60,818 nucleotides of DNA from Alkalicoccus saliphilus (GCF_003044065.1 NZ_PZJJ01000022.1:1-60818), one strand, 5' to 3'. Counted from the stretch's first letter, positions 43,759 to 52,267 are shown. Notes: generated by a model from the sequence alone, not told the origin. Numbers and translations are program-made.

Positions 43759-44985
43759 ATGAACGACAAGACCACCCCGTCCCTTTGGCACAACCGGTCG
43801 TTTGTCCTTTATTTCCTGACACTTCTCGCTTCCGGCCTGAGCGTTTCATTTTTTCTGTTTGCGGTCAACTGGTACGTGGTCGACTCTCTGGAACTGGAAG
43901 CGATGCTCGGTATTGTCTTTTTTGCAAGCTCTGTTCCGCGGCTCGTGTTTATGCTGTTAGGCGGGGTGATTGCCGACCGCGTGAACCGGGCGGTGATCAT
44001 GCTCCTGTCTGATTTTACGAAAGCCGTACTTTTGATCGGCATTGTCGGACTGCTCGTGTTCCAGCTCGTCAACATCTGGGTGCTTGTCATTCTTGCGCTT
44101 CTTTTCGGCCTGCTGGATGCTTTTTTCTGGCCGGCGAGTCAGACCGTGCTGCCGGGAATCGTGTCGAAACAGCAGCTGACGCGCGCAAACTCGGTCGTGC
44201 AGCTCACAATGAACGCGACGCTCATTGCCGGACCGATGTCTGCCGGCTTTCTTATCGGTTTTGGAAGCTACGAGCTCATGTTTCTTCTCGTTTCGGTTAT
44301 GCTCTTTGCAGCTTCTGCTGTCGATTGGATGCTGAAAAAAAATCTTCCGGTGCCGAAGCCGGATGAAGCCGGGGATTCTATTTGGAAATCAGTAAAAAGC
44401 GGCTTTCAGTACGTGAAAACCTCCCCGTTTCTTTTCACACTCATGATGACTTCTGTATTTCTGAATCTGCTTTTAGTCGGCCCGCTCGTCATGGGGCTGC
44501 CGATTTACGCCAATCTCGTATTAGGTGGAGACGAGCTGACGTACAGCTACTTGAATGCAACAAGCGGTGCCGGAATGCTTGCCGGGGCGCTCCTCGTCGG
44601 CATGCTGAACATCCAGCGGCGGAGGGGGCTCGTTTCGGTCGTGGGGATTCTGCTTCTGGCTCTCGCTTTTCTCGGTTTCGGCCTGATTCCGGATATGCTT
44701 TGGAGCCTCGTGTTTATCGGCTTTATCGGTGTCCTCCTATCCGTCATCGACATTCCGCTTATTTCTGCGATTCAGGCCAACACATCAGAAGCATACCTCG
44801 GCCGCGTCATGAGCATGCTTTCTTTCGCTGCGCTCGGCCTTGTACCGGTGAGCTACCTGCTCACATCGCTTCTGTTGTCTGCAGGGTTTACGATCGATAC
44901 GATCATGATCGGAGGCGCTGTTCTTATGAGCCTGCAGGCACTCTTTGTCGTCGGCTTTGCCAAGTCACTCCGGGAAATAGACTAA
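43759..44985 (+). CDS. MFS transporter, probable drug/siderophore exporter
   Basis: 408 residues, 12 membrane helices. The loop after TM2 has GGVIADRVNRAVIMLLSD, the MFS motif A variant of the MdfA/enterobactin-exporter (MFS_3) group, and WPASQTVLPGIVSKQQLTRANSVVQ is typical of that group. ATG follows AAAGGAGGAGGAAACA. Second gene of the ArsR-like operon; a strong terminator follows. Substrate unknown. Confidence 0.88.
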   Translation: MNDKTTPSLWHNRSFVLYFLTLLASGLSVSFFLFAVNWYVVDSLELEAMLGIVFFASSVPRLVFMLLGGVIADRVNRAVIMLLSDFTKAVLLIGIVGLLVFQLVNIWVLVILALLFGLLDAFFWPASQTVLPGIVSKQQLTRANSVVQLTMNATLIAGPMSAGFLIGFGSYELMFLLVSVMLFAASAVDWMLKKNLPVPKPDEAGDSIWKSVKSGFQYVKTSPFLFTLMMTSVFLNLLLVGPLVMGLPIYANLVLGGDELTYSYLNATSGAGMLAGALLVGMLNIQRRRGLVSVVGILLLALAFLGFGLIPDMLWSLVFIGFIGVLLSVIDIPLISAIQANTSEAYLGRVMSMLSFAALGLVPVSYLLTSLLLSAGFTIDTIMIGGAVLMSLQALFVVGFAKSLREID

Positions 44986-45014
44986 AAAAAGAGGCTGGAG
45001 TCAGCCTCTTTTTT
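44984..45014 (+). terminator. Terminator after the MFS gene
   Basis: AAAAAAAGAGGCTG gag TCAGCCTCTTTTTT type perfect hairpin. Confidence 0.88.
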
Positions 45015-45446
45015 GCAGAGTGTTGTTTTAATCGTCAGTGTAGAATATTTATTCGAGGTATTGTATGAACTCCTTCTCTTACCGGTGGAAGCTTGCCGTG
45101 GGGCTGGTCTTCAGCTATTTTCCATGCCCTGCGCTATGGAAAAGGATCTTCTGACTGCGCTCAATTCCCACCGGCGTCTCCACCGGACGTTCCGGAGGAG
45201 AAGAAATTCTTTTACGAAAGAAAACGGCTGGAGCAGCGTGTTTTTTAAAGCAGGATACATCCTTTCCATTCCCTGCTGGAGCCGCAGAGGACGACTCCTG
45301 GGCGATCAAGGACGAGCGGAAGATCCATTTCTTTCGATCATGGAGAGGAAGAAATTAGCTGAAGCCGGCCCGACCGGAAAGCGTCCTGTGGAGGCGAAAG
45401 CAGGGAGATGTCTACGCCTGTATAAAAAATACTTTATAAACAGCCT
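45015..45446 (+). repeat. Dispersed repeat family A, full copy 2
   Basis: About 430 bp, from CAGAGTGTTG to CTTTATAAACAGCC, alignable end to end with 27379-27810; the right third (CGAGCGGAAGATCCATTTCT, AGGAAGAAATTAGCTGAAGC, GGAAAGCGTCCTGTGGAGGC) is nearly identical. Confidence 0.7.
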
Positions 45447-45518
45447 CTTTTTTGTTTCATTCGTTTATGAAATTCCAACCGAAGGATCCCGTTCCTGTTT
45501 AAACCGCTGCGCAGGGGT

Positions 45519-45848
45519 TCATTCCCGGTTCTTTTTCTTTCCGCGGGCGATCTCTGTATCGAGGGCGTCGAGCTTCGGTTCCCAGAACGAGCGGAAGCGG
45601 CTGAGCCATTCTTCGACTTCCCGGAGCGCTGTGCCGTCAACGGAATAAATGCGGCGAGCTCCGTCAACGCGTACGCTCGCGAAGCCGTTTTCCCGAAGAA
45701 TCCGCAGGTGCTGGGAAACAGCGGCCTGGGTAATGCCAAACTCGTGTTGAATCACTTCCACGATATCCCCGGACCGCTGCTCGTTTTCCGCAAGCAGTTC
45801 GAGAATACGGCGCCGGACCGGATCGCCAAGAACATCAAACGCCTGCAT
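45519..45848 (-). CDS. ArsR-family transcriptional regulator
   Basis: 109 residues, a single winged helix: FDVLGDPVRRRILELLAENE, SGDIVEVIQHEFGITQAAVSQHLRIL and VDGARRIYSVD, then WLSRFRSFWEPKLDAL, the tail type of regulators paired with AHSA1 proteins. No metal-binding Cys pair is seen, so the signal is not an obvious metal. ATG follows GAGGACTGACGG, 3 nt after the AHSA1 stop. Likely represses its own operon through the inverted repeat at 46525-46564. Confidence 0.9.
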   Translation of the reverse strand: MQAFDVLGDPVRRRILELLAENEQRSGDIVEVIQHEFGITQAAVSQHLRILRENGFASVRVDGARRIYSVDGTALREVEEWLSRFRSFWEPKLDALDTEIARGKKKNRE

Positions 45849-45851
45849 CCG

Positions 45852-46502
45852 TCAGTCCTCCTCCGTTTCCTCGCCCGTGTAGAACGCCGTTGTTCGTTCA
45901 GCGGCAGCGACGGCTCGATCCGGATCTTCTCCAGAGGCTTCCGCAGCTCTTCCCCAGTCCCTGCTCGCTCCCGCTATAAAAGTCTTTCCTTCTTCAGAAA
46001 TCATTAAAGCTTCTCCCGCTGTGCGGTTAAAGTCCGTTTCTGTGAGATAAGCTTCGAGACCGAGCAGGCTCAGATCCCATCCGACACCAGCCGCTCCCGG
46101 CCCGAATTTTTCCCAGTGTTCATCGACCGGGCAGATATGCGAAAGCATCAGCCGGGCTTTTTCCCCCTCCCCGCTGATACGCACTTCAATCCAGCTTTTT
46201 TCACCGCCGAACTCCCACGTTGCGGCGAAAAACTGCGGCGGCTCACAGTCTGTGATTGTGCCTCCGGCGTTTCCTTCCACCTGGTACTTACCACCTGTCC
46301 TCAGCTCGCCGCTGACCGGGGCGAAAAAGCGTTCCAGCCGTTCCGGGTTCGTCACCGCATCCCATAGATCATCCGTTGTTGTATTATAGGCCCGTTGCAG
46401 GTTGACACTCTTCAGCTTCCCGTCTTTTTCAACACTGGTTACGGTGCGGGTAACGGCTCCAAGCGATGCATTCAAATCGATCGGTGTGTTTTCTGATTTC
46501 AT
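45852..46502 (-). CDS. SRPBCC / AHSA1-like protein
   Basis: 216 residues. The START-like AHSA1 fold is visible from LQRAYNTTTDDLWDAVTNPERLERFFAPVSG (split) and CEPPQFFAATWEFGGEKSWIEV. The usual domain is about 150 residues; the extra C-terminal part is specific. These proteins bind small hydrophobic ligands. First gene of a two-gene operon with its ArsR partner; in many genomes the order is reversed. ATG follows AAAGGAGGAAGAGAA. Confidence 0.85.
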   Translation of the reverse strand: MKSENTPIDLNASLGAVTRTVTSVEKDGKLKSVNLQRAYNTTTDDLWDAVTNPERLERFFAPVSGELRTGGKYQVEGNAGGTITDCEPPQFFAATWEFGGEKSWIEVRISGEGEKARLMLSHICPVDEHWEKFGPGAAGVGWDLSLLGLEAYLTETDFNRTAGEALMISEEGKTFIAGASRDWGRAAEASGEDPDRAVAAAERTTAFYTGEETEED

Positions 46503-46524
46503 TTCTCTTCCTCCTTTCTGGACT

Positions 46525-46564
46525 TTATATAAGTTTGAGCTTATTTAAGTATAATCTTATATAA
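46525..46564. promoter_or_regulatory. Likely ArsR operator upstream of AHSA1-ArsR
   Basis: TTATATAAG (46525-46533) and its exact complement CTTATATAA (46556-46564), with further half-sites between (ATAAG...CTTAT and TTAAG). This spacing of AAG/CTT half-sites is typical for ArsR-family repressors. Confidence 0.6.
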
Positions 46565-46634
46565 AAATTATTTTCCTGTCTATATGTCTATGGACCTGTG
46601 CAGTATACGCAGTGATGATAGAGACGAGCAAAAT

Positions 46635-47243
46635 TTATTGTTCTGCCTGTTTACGGCTGACCGCTAAAAACATGGACGCGTCCTTTTTCATAAATATTTT
46701 TCTGCCACGGTAAAAGGTCGAGATGTCTGTCGAGATAAACCCGGCACCGGAAAGCTGCTTCTTCAGACGACTGTAAGAAAAACCGTGATGAACAGCCGGA
46801 TGATGCACCCTTTCATTTTTATCGAAATCAACGATAATCAGCTTTTCCCCGTTATTTATGAGTCGGAATAACGTACGCAGCATGCCTTCAGTGTCCGGGA
46901 TATGAAGGAGTACTAATGACATGAAAATAATGTCTGCCTTGATCTCCGGGATTTCCTTCGTAAAATCGGCATGCTGAACGCGGCAGTTTGCGAGGCCACG
47001 CCGGGAAATTTTCGCTTCTGCTGCTTCCAGCATCTGCCCGGAGGAATCGACGAGCAGGACAGATTCGACTAAATCAGCGAGAGCGAGAGATACGAGACCC
47101 GTGCCGCTTCCGTAATCGATGAAGGAGGCCGTGGTGCTGCCCGCAAGTTCCGGCCTGACTCTTTTAACGATTATGTCTGCTGATTTTTTTCTTTCGGCCG
47201 TGTCATATTTATCAGCGAGCTGTTCAAATACGTTATCATCCAC
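46635..47243 (-). CDS. Class I SAM-dependent methyltransferase
   Basis: 202 residues. Motif I FIDYGSGTGLVSLALAD, post-I VLLVDSSGQML, motif II ADIIFMSLVLLHI and motif III NNGEKLIIVDFD. GTG 47243 is chosen (AAGGAGG 7 nt upstream); a GTG six bases earlier is too close. Substrate unknown. Confidence 0.85.
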   Translation of the reverse strand: MDDNVFEQLADKYDTAERKKSADIIVKRVRPELAGSTTASFIDYGSGTGLVSLALADLVESVLLVDSSGQMLEAAEAKISRRGLANCRVQHADFTKEIPEIKADIIFMSLVLLHIPDTEGMLRTLFRLINNGEKLIIVDFDKNERVHHPAVHHGFSYSRLKKQLSGAGFISTDISTFYRGRKIFMKKDASMFLAVSRKQAEQ

Positions 47244-47313
47244 GTTCACCCCTCCTTATTCAAGTATAAACTTCTTTATAGCCCCAGCCTGCATAAGAAG
47301 CCGTTTACCGGAT

Positions 47314-47355
47314 AAAAAAAGCCCGCAGGACAAATCGCTTGTCCTGCGGGGCTTT
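47314..47355 (-). terminator. Terminator of glpF
   Basis: CCCGCAGGACAA gcgat TTGTCCTGCGGG with TTTTTTT on the minus strand, right after the glpF stop. Confidence 0.88.
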
Positions 47356-47365
47356 AAAACGAATG

Positions 47366-48190
47366 CTAGTTTTTTACGTCCGGGTTGCTGTGCATCGGCT
47401 CATACGGCTTTTCCGTAAATCGCAGAACGGCCATTACGACAATCGTCACACCAGTGAAGACGGCAAGAGCCGTAAATCCTTCTTCCAGGAAAAACGCGCG
47501 GTAGAACATAGCACCGAAAACACCACCGAAGAGCGGACCGAAAACAGGAATCCAGGCGTAAGCCCAGTTGGAGTCTCCTTTTCCAGGGATCGGAAGCAGC
47601 ATGTGGGCGATCCTCGGCCCGAGGTCACGTGCCGGGTTGATCGCGTACCCCGTCGGCCCGCCGAGTGAAAGACCGATCGCTGCGATCAGGAAACCGACAA
47701 TGAGCGGGTTCAGTCCTTCCGTGAATTCGTTCGCACCGATACTGAGCAGCCCGCCGACAAGGACAGCTGTTCCGATAAACTCCGACAAAAAGTTGGAAAA
47801 ACGGTTCGGAATCGCCGGATCAGTCGAGAAGACAGCCAGTTTGATGCCGGCATCCTGTGTCTCTTTAAAGTGGTCCTTAAAATGAGCATACACGATTATT
47901 CCGCCGATCATTGCCCCGAACACCTGGGAGGCAATATAGCCCGGCACGAGTGCCCAGTCAAACTCCCCGACCGAAGCAAATCCGAGTGTTACAGCCGGAT
48001 TGATGTGGGCACCGGAAAACTGGCCGACGGCGTAAACTGCCATTGCAACGGCAAACCCCCACCCGAAAGCAACAACAATCCAGCCGCCTCCCTGCGCTTT
48101 TGATTTTTCCAGGTTGACGTTGGCAACAACCCCTCCCCCGAAAATGATAAGTATCATCGTCCCGATAATCTCTGCAATATACACGGACAT
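47366..48190 (-). CDS. glpF: Glycerol facilitator / aquaglyceroporin (MIP family)
   Basis: 274 residues, six membrane helices and both NPA loops: GAHINPAVTLG and GYAINPARDLGPRI. The Asp after the second NPAR is the mark of glycerol-conducting members. ATG 48190 follows AAAGGAGGAGAAAACA; the longer frame lacks a site. A cre box overlaps its -35 and a terminator lies in the leader, so both CcpA repression and GlpP-type antitermination are likely. glpK and glpD are not adjacent in this window. Confidence 0.9.
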   Translation of the reverse strand: MSVYIAEIIGTMILIIFGGGVVANVNLEKSKAQGGGWIVVAFGWGFAVAMAVYAVGQFSGAHINPAVTLGFASVGEFDWALVPGYIASQVFGAMIGGIIVYAHFKDHFKETQDAGIKLAVFSTDPAIPNRFSNFLSEFIGTAVLVGGLLSIGANEFTEGLNPLIVGFLIAAIGLSLGGPTGYAINPARDLGPRIAHMLLPIPGKGDSNWAYAWIPVFGPLFGGVFGAMFYRAFFLEEGFTALAVFTGVTIVVMAVLRFTEKPYEPMHSNPDVKN

Positions 48191-48238
48191 TGTTTTCTCC
48201 TCCTTTAATTTTAGCAGCTGACACCCTTTTTTAGAGCG

Positions 48239-48289
48239 AAAAAAAGCGCACAGCAACAGACCCCTTTCAGGGTCAGTGTATCTGTGCGC
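48239..48289 (-). terminator. Leader terminator upstream of glpF, possible antitermination site
   Basis: GCGCACAG...CTGTGCGC with inner GACCC/GGGTC and seven T on the minus strand, located between promoter and start codon. In Bacillus, glp leaders with such a hairpin are controlled by the GlpP antiterminator. Confidence 0.7.
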
Positions 48290-48331
48290 GGCTCACTCCA
48301 AGTCTCAGCCTAGACTATTAACTTAGTTAGA

Positions 48332-48360
48332 AGAGTATCACTTTTTGAAAGCGATGTCAA
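48332..48360 (-). promoter_or_regulatory. glpF promoter
   Basis: Minus strand TTGACA (48360-48355), 17-nt spacer, TACTCT (48337-48332). Leader length to the ATG is about 135 nt. Confidence 0.75.
48346..48359. promoter_or_regulatory. CcpA cre box over the glpF -35
   Basis: TGAAAGCGATGTCA fits the consensus TGWAANCGNTNWCA at every position and overlaps the -35 hexamer, so CcpA should block the promoter when a preferred sugar is present. Confidence 0.78.
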
Positions 48361-48439
48361 AAACCGATAAAAAATGTTGTTTTGTTTTATAGGGCGGCGC
48401 TGTTAAAGTGCACAATAAACTTTAAAATACAGTGAAGCA

Positions 48440-48466
48440 TAAAAACCCCCGGATAAGCCCGGGGGA
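48440..48466 (-). terminator. Terminator of the ctaG-SCO transcript
   Basis: CCCCCGG gctta TCCGGGGG followed by TTTTT on the minus strand, directly after the SCO stop. Confidence 0.85.
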
Positions 48467-48470
48467 AAGT

Positions 48471-49094
48471 TTAATATTCACTGATCACCTGTTTCATGTC
48501 TTCGACTGTTGCCTCGGCGTCAAAATTATCTTCGCCGGCGTACATCCGGTGAACGACACCGTCCGGGGCGACAAGGTAAAACCTTGTAGGATGCATAATG
48601 TCATCCTGCTCCGGCACTTCCTGAATCTGTGCTTTAAAGGAATCGAGCGCGTAGGACTGAATTTCTTCTTCGTCATAACCGGTTAAAAAATCCCAGTTGT
48701 CAAAGTCAGCTCCGTATGATTCCCCGTAGCTTTCGAGACGTTCCGGCGTATCGAATTCCGGATCGACCGTAAAGGAGACGATGCGGACGTCTTCCACATC
48801 TTCTTCCTCCATTTCCTGCTGCAGCTCCGCCATGTTCGGAGACATGACGTTACAGACCGTTGGACACCTCGTGAAAATCGTTTTCGTAATCCACCATTCT
48901 CCTTCGAGCATGTCACTCGTTACTTCTTCTTCGTGCTGGTTCACTGCTTCAAAGTCCCCTGTTACCCACGGGTCTTCGGTCGCCGTCGTATCGATGATCG
49001 ATTCCCCCTGCGCCGATTCGGACGCGTCTTCATAAAGAAAACTGCACCCGGAAAGCAGGAGGAAAACACCGAAAAACCCTGCTGATTTTTTCAT
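48471..49094 (-). CDS. SCO1/SenC-family copper chaperone lipoprotein
   Basis: 207 residues, membrane-anchored by a lipobox (LLSGC at residues 13-17). The thioredoxin-like domain has the copper-binding FTRCPTVCNVMSP (Cys-x3-Cys, about residue 75) and a distant His near MHPTRFYL. It loads Cu into CuA of cytochrome c oxidase. Follows ctaG by 14 nt on the same strand, a matching oxidase-assembly role. ATG follows AAAAGGACGGATACT. Confidence 0.88.
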   Translation of the reverse strand: MKKSAGFFGVFLLLSGCSFLYEDASESAQGESIIDTTATEDPWVTGDFEAVNQHEEEVTSDMLEGEWWITKTIFTRCPTVCNVMSPNMAELQQEMEEEDVEDVRIVSFTVDPEFDTPERLESYGESYGADFDNWDFLTGYDEEEIQSYALDSFKAQIQEVPEQDDIMHPTRFYLVAPDGVVHRMYAGEDNFDAEATVEDMKQVISEY

Positions 49095-49108
49095 AGTATC
49101 CGTCCTTT

Positions 49109-50026
49109 TTACTGCACTTTTGGCTCGTACATATCATACTCTTTAAACTCGAGTTTTGGTGTTTCATCTTTATCACGTTTTACCCAGAGACGGAAAGAGT
49201 AGCCCATCGCGACGCCGTAGGCGAGTTCCTGGATAATTTTCATCATTGCTCCACCTAACTGCTGGTCGTTTTCCGGGGATAAAAATGTCATGGACTGCTC
49301 ACCGGTAATCACGCCGTAAGGGATATCCGCTCCCGGCGGCAGACAGTACGCAATCGCCGTGGCCCAAGTGGCCGGATCGGTATATGTAGCGTACAGCGGG
49401 GTGCCGGCAAAAATAATCAAGGCACAGGCCGGGGTAAAAAGCACCCCGCTCATGAACATGTAGCCGATCCGTTTAAGCTCGGAAATGGTGTATATGGTCG
49501 TGATTCTTGGAATAATGTGCCACCACATCAGTACGGCAAGCGCGAGCATTCCGAGCTGATAAATGTTGTGGGCACCTTCATTTGTCATCAGAAAATCAAA
49601 CACGCCGGGGACGTGGTACACGGAAAACGCGGCGTTAAATGCAATAAGGCCGACGATCGGAAAACCCGCAATAAGAAAAAAGCCGCGTATCGCTTTTTTC
49701 TGCCGGAAATACTCGTAAAACCATGACGGGATTCCGAGCAGAAGCAGCGGCGGTGCCAGCAGGAACACGATCGCCATCGAGATCATGTGCATGCTGAGCA
49801 TAATGTGCCCGAGAACATACAGCGGACCGCCGAATCCGAGGTATACGGCGAGAAGTCCGAGATGGAAATAAACGATACGCCTCGTTTCCACCGGTCCTCC
49901 ATCTGGAAAACGATCCCGGAATTTTGTTATGATAAGAAAATAAGCAGCACTGATCAGGCCGAGAACGAGAATCAGCTCCGGCGTCCAGATCGTGCGGAAG
50001 GTAAACGTAGAGAAAAATTGTTCCAT
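49109..50026 (-). CDS. ctaG: Cytochrome c oxidase assembly factor CtaG (caa3 type)
   Basis: 305 residues, seven membrane helices, the Bacillus CtaG/YlbN-type (caa3_CtaG) protein. Typical motifs: FHLGLLAVYLGFGGPLYVLGH, MLSMHMISMAIVFLLAPPLLLLG (split) and MWWHIIPRI, with His residues for copper. ATG follows AGGAGAGAAGGCG. First gene of a two-gene unit with SCO; the oxidase genes are not in the window. Confidence 0.88.
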   Translation of the reverse strand: MEQFFSTFTFRTIWTPELILVLGLISAAYFLIITKFRDRFPDGGPVETRRIVYFHLGLLAVYLGFGGPLYVLGHIMLSMHMISMAIVFLLAPPLLLLGIPSWFYEYFRQKKAIRGFFLIAGFPIVGLIAFNAAFSVYHVPGVFDFLMTNEGAHNIYQLGMLALAVLMWWHIIPRITTIYTISELKRIGYMFMSGVLFTPACALIIFAGTPLYATYTDPATWATAIAYCLPPGADIPYGVITGEQSMTFLSPENDQQLGGAMMKIIQELAYGVAMGYSFRLWVKRDKDETPKLEFKEYDMYEPKVQ

Positions 50027-50191
50027 CGCCTTCTCTCCTCTTTTATTAAGTATAAATAACCGATATAATATAAGGGCTTCACGCCTAATTATAGTTATAT
50101 CACGATTCTCGCATAAATCCTACCTTTTCTGAACAGGCAGAAATGACTATTCCTTGAACAACGACTGCAGTTTATACAAAGGAGAATTGCT

Positions 50192-50644
50192 ATGAAAATC
50201 TACCAGATACAGAAACCGGGGACCCGGGAGGAAATCGAAAAGCTTGCCGGACTCATGATGGAACAGATGGAGCAGCTGAGCAGCCCGCCCCACATGGACG
50301 AACTGAAAAACACGATTGAGACGGCGCTGAAACAGGAATGCGCATCGGAATTTTTTGTTGCAGAAAAGCAGGATGAATTTATCGGCTGCGCTTTTATGAA
50401 CAAAGGAGTCGCGCTCGATAAAGGCGGCTATTACATATGGTTGAACGATCTTTATGTAAAGAAAGCCCACCGTCAGAAAGGTATCGCGAGGAAAGTCCTT
50501 CTTCACGTGCTGCAGTGGGCGGAAGAAGAAGAATTTAAAGGCATCGAACTGGAAACCGGCATGAACAATGAAGCAACCAAGCGCCTTTACAATTCGCTCG
50601 GGTTCTACGACATCATTTCCAAACGATACGGCCGCACGCTTTAG
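50192..50644 (+). CDS. GNAT-family N-acetyltransferase
   Basis: 150 residues. The acetyl-CoA loop is LYVKKAHRQKGIARKVL (Gln/Arg-x-x-Gly-x-Ala), followed by GIELETGMNNEATKRLYNSLGF, a standard motif B. ATG follows AAAGGAGAATTGCT. Substrate unknown. Single gene divergent from ctaG. Confidence 0.87.
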   Translation: MKIYQIQKPGTREEIEKLAGLMMEQMEQLSSPPHMDELKNTIETALKQECASEFFVAEKQDEFIGCAFMNKGVALDKGGYYIWLNDLYVKKAHRQKGIARKVLLHVLQWAEEEEFKGIELETGMNNEATKRLYNSLGFYDIISKRYGRTL

Positions 50645-50743
50645 TGCGCAGGGGAACGGCATGACTTCGGTCGTGCCGTTTTTTTGGCGGTTGGCCGGAG
50701 GTGCTGCCGGCTGCGGGTCGCATAGAGGGGAGGAAAGTACGCG

Positions 50744-50925
50744 GAAACGGGAATTCTACCAACCTTCCCGGAATTTCTACCAACTTTTCTCGTATTACTT
50801 CCAACCTCCCTGCCGAATACTTCCAACTTCTTCATTATTACTTCCAAATTCAAATAATTCTACCAGCGGCCTCCGCTTTTCTACCAAATTCCCACGTTTT
50901 TCTATCAACTTTTGATTCAGTCTAC
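50744..50925. repeat. Degenerate array with about 21-nt period (TTCTACCAAC motif), copy 1
   Basis: Eight contiguous units of 20-22 nt, each starting TTCTACCAA or TACTTCCAA. The array aligns end to end with 52087-52250. Frames through it give heptad-like peptides (for example KVGRNSGKVGRI on the minus strand) without ribosome sites. Confidence 0.75.
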
Positions 50926-50929
50926 ATAA

Positions 50930-50960
50930 TAAAAGCCTTTCCGGACTTCCGGAAAGGCTT
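50930..50960. terminator. Terminator after the YusW-like gene
   Basis: AAGCCTTTCCGG act TCCGGAAAGGCTT; TTTTATTA follows on the minus strand. Confidence 0.85.
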
Positions 50961-50979
50961 CGACTATTGCTGTTAATTG

Positions 50980-51906
50980 CTATTCGACATCGTGCTTGAA
51001 TTTGACAGTTTCTCCGTTTTCGTATTCGACTTCAATATCAAAGTCCTCCACTTCGTCTTCTGCAATATCCAGTTCACTCAATACTTCCTCTTTCATGTCG
51101 GAGATGGAGCGGTCCATGCTGATCGTAATGTTTTCCAGCAGTGCTTCAATTTCTTGAATTGCTGCGGCTCCTTCTGCTTCTGACCCGTCACGGCGTTCAA
51201 TTTCCCCTTCCGGATCGTCAGCCTCGTAGTCATATTCGAGGTCTTCCCCGTTGAAAAAATCAATATCCAGATCGAATTCTCTTACTGCTCCGTAATCGGC
51301 GGCCTGCTGTCTTCCTTCGTGGTCGATCGTTATTTCTTCACCGTCAGAAAACTTTATTTCCAGATCGACGTCGTCGACTTCATCTGCTGAAGCACCGGTC
51401 GCTTCCAGAGCTTCCTGAATCATGTCTTCCAACGGGCGGTCAGTGTTGATCGTCATCTCCGAAAGAATTCCTTCTATTTCTTCGAGGGCCGCTTCTCCCG
51501 ACAAACTTTCTTCGCCATCACGGTCGACTTCTGTATCATCGAGATCGTCCCGCTCCAGTTCGTATTCCCATTCGGTATCATCCTGGAATTCAATGTGCAG
51601 GTCGAATTCCGTCACGTCCTCGGCATTTACGCCGGAGGCTGTTTCGTCCGAACTTGTCTCCTCGTCCGCTTCTGCTTCTTCCCCGGTATTTTCATCAGCT
51701 GAATTTTCGGCCGCGTTTTCTCCGGTGGAAACTTCTCCGTTCTCTTCGGATGATTCGGATTCATTCTGCTGACTTTCGTTTACTGCGGTGCCGGCTTCCT
51801 CTGCTTCTCCTGCCGACGTGGTGTTTTGTTCCGGTTCCACGCTGTTGAGGCCTCCGCATGCTGCAAGAAATGTCAGCGCCGTCAGTCCGGTGATTACTTT
51901 TTTCAT
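50980..51906 (-). CDS. Acidic lipoprotein with two YusW-like domains
   Basis: 308 residues. Lipobox LAAC at residues 14-17, then an extremely acidic Ser/Glu/Asp linker to about residue 95. Two homologous domains follow, each with an EFDLxIxF start, a central EIExxLxxxxIxxDRxxxDMxxExL helix and a DxExxFxxGExxxxxH end; this is the YusW-like family of bacillar envelope proteins, function unknown. ATG follows AAAGGGAAGGATGAGTCACA. The gene is bracketed by two near-identical 21-nt-period arrays. Confidence 0.78.
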   Translation of the reverse strand: MKKVITGLTALTFLAACGGLNSVEPEQNTTSAGEAEEAGTAVNESQQNESESSEENGEVSTGENAAENSADENTGEEAEADEETSSDETASGVNAEDVTEFDLHIEFQDDTEWEYELERDDLDDTEVDRDGEESLSGEAALEEIEGILSEMTINTDRPLEDMIQEALEATGASADEVDDVDLEIKFSDGEEITIDHEGRQQAADYGAVREFDLDIDFFNGEDLEYDYEADDPEGEIERRDGSEAEGAAAIQEIEALLENITISMDRSISDMKEEVLSELDIAEDEVEDFDIEVEYENGETVKFKHDVE

Positions 51907-52086
51907 TGTGACTCATCCTTCCCTTTGGTGTGTATAGTTACTATACTACCCTGTGAAAATGAGGAAATGATGAGCTGAAGATTAGAATTTGATGAGAAAT
52001 AAATAAAATTACTTTTTTATTCGGAAGATCATGGGTGCAGCAAGTTTTTCCACGAAATTGTTTCAAACGGCGGCTGTGCTGTGCCT

Positions 52087-52250
52087 CGAATTCTACCACC
52101 TTTCACCGGATTTCTACCAACATTTCCCGTATTACTTCCAACCTCCCTGCCGGATACTTCCAAATTTTTTATTATTCCTTCCAAATTAAAACAATTCTAC
52201 CAGCAGCCTCCGCTTTTCTACCAACTTTCTCTGTTTTTCTATCAGCTTTC
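52087..52250. repeat. Degenerate array with about 21-nt period, copy 2
   Basis: Same orientation and unit order as 50744-50925: TTCTACCA(A/C)C units, then ACTTCCAA units, then the TTCTACCAGC-GCCTCCGC block, then TTCTATCA. The rest of 51907-52297 is AT-rich promoter DNA of the lipoprotein and the AzlD terminator. Confidence 0.75.
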
Positions 52251-52267
52251 GGGGTGTCAGCGCGAAC

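Noticed and set aside
50613-50853. Small proteins with KVGRN/KLVEI heptads encoded by the periodic arrays
   Set aside because: Frames lack ribosome sites, differ between array copies and simply reflect the 21-nt period.
50744-52250. CRISPR array at the periodic repeats
   Set aside because: Units are contiguous and 20-22 nt long with no unique spacers, and no cas genes are nearby.
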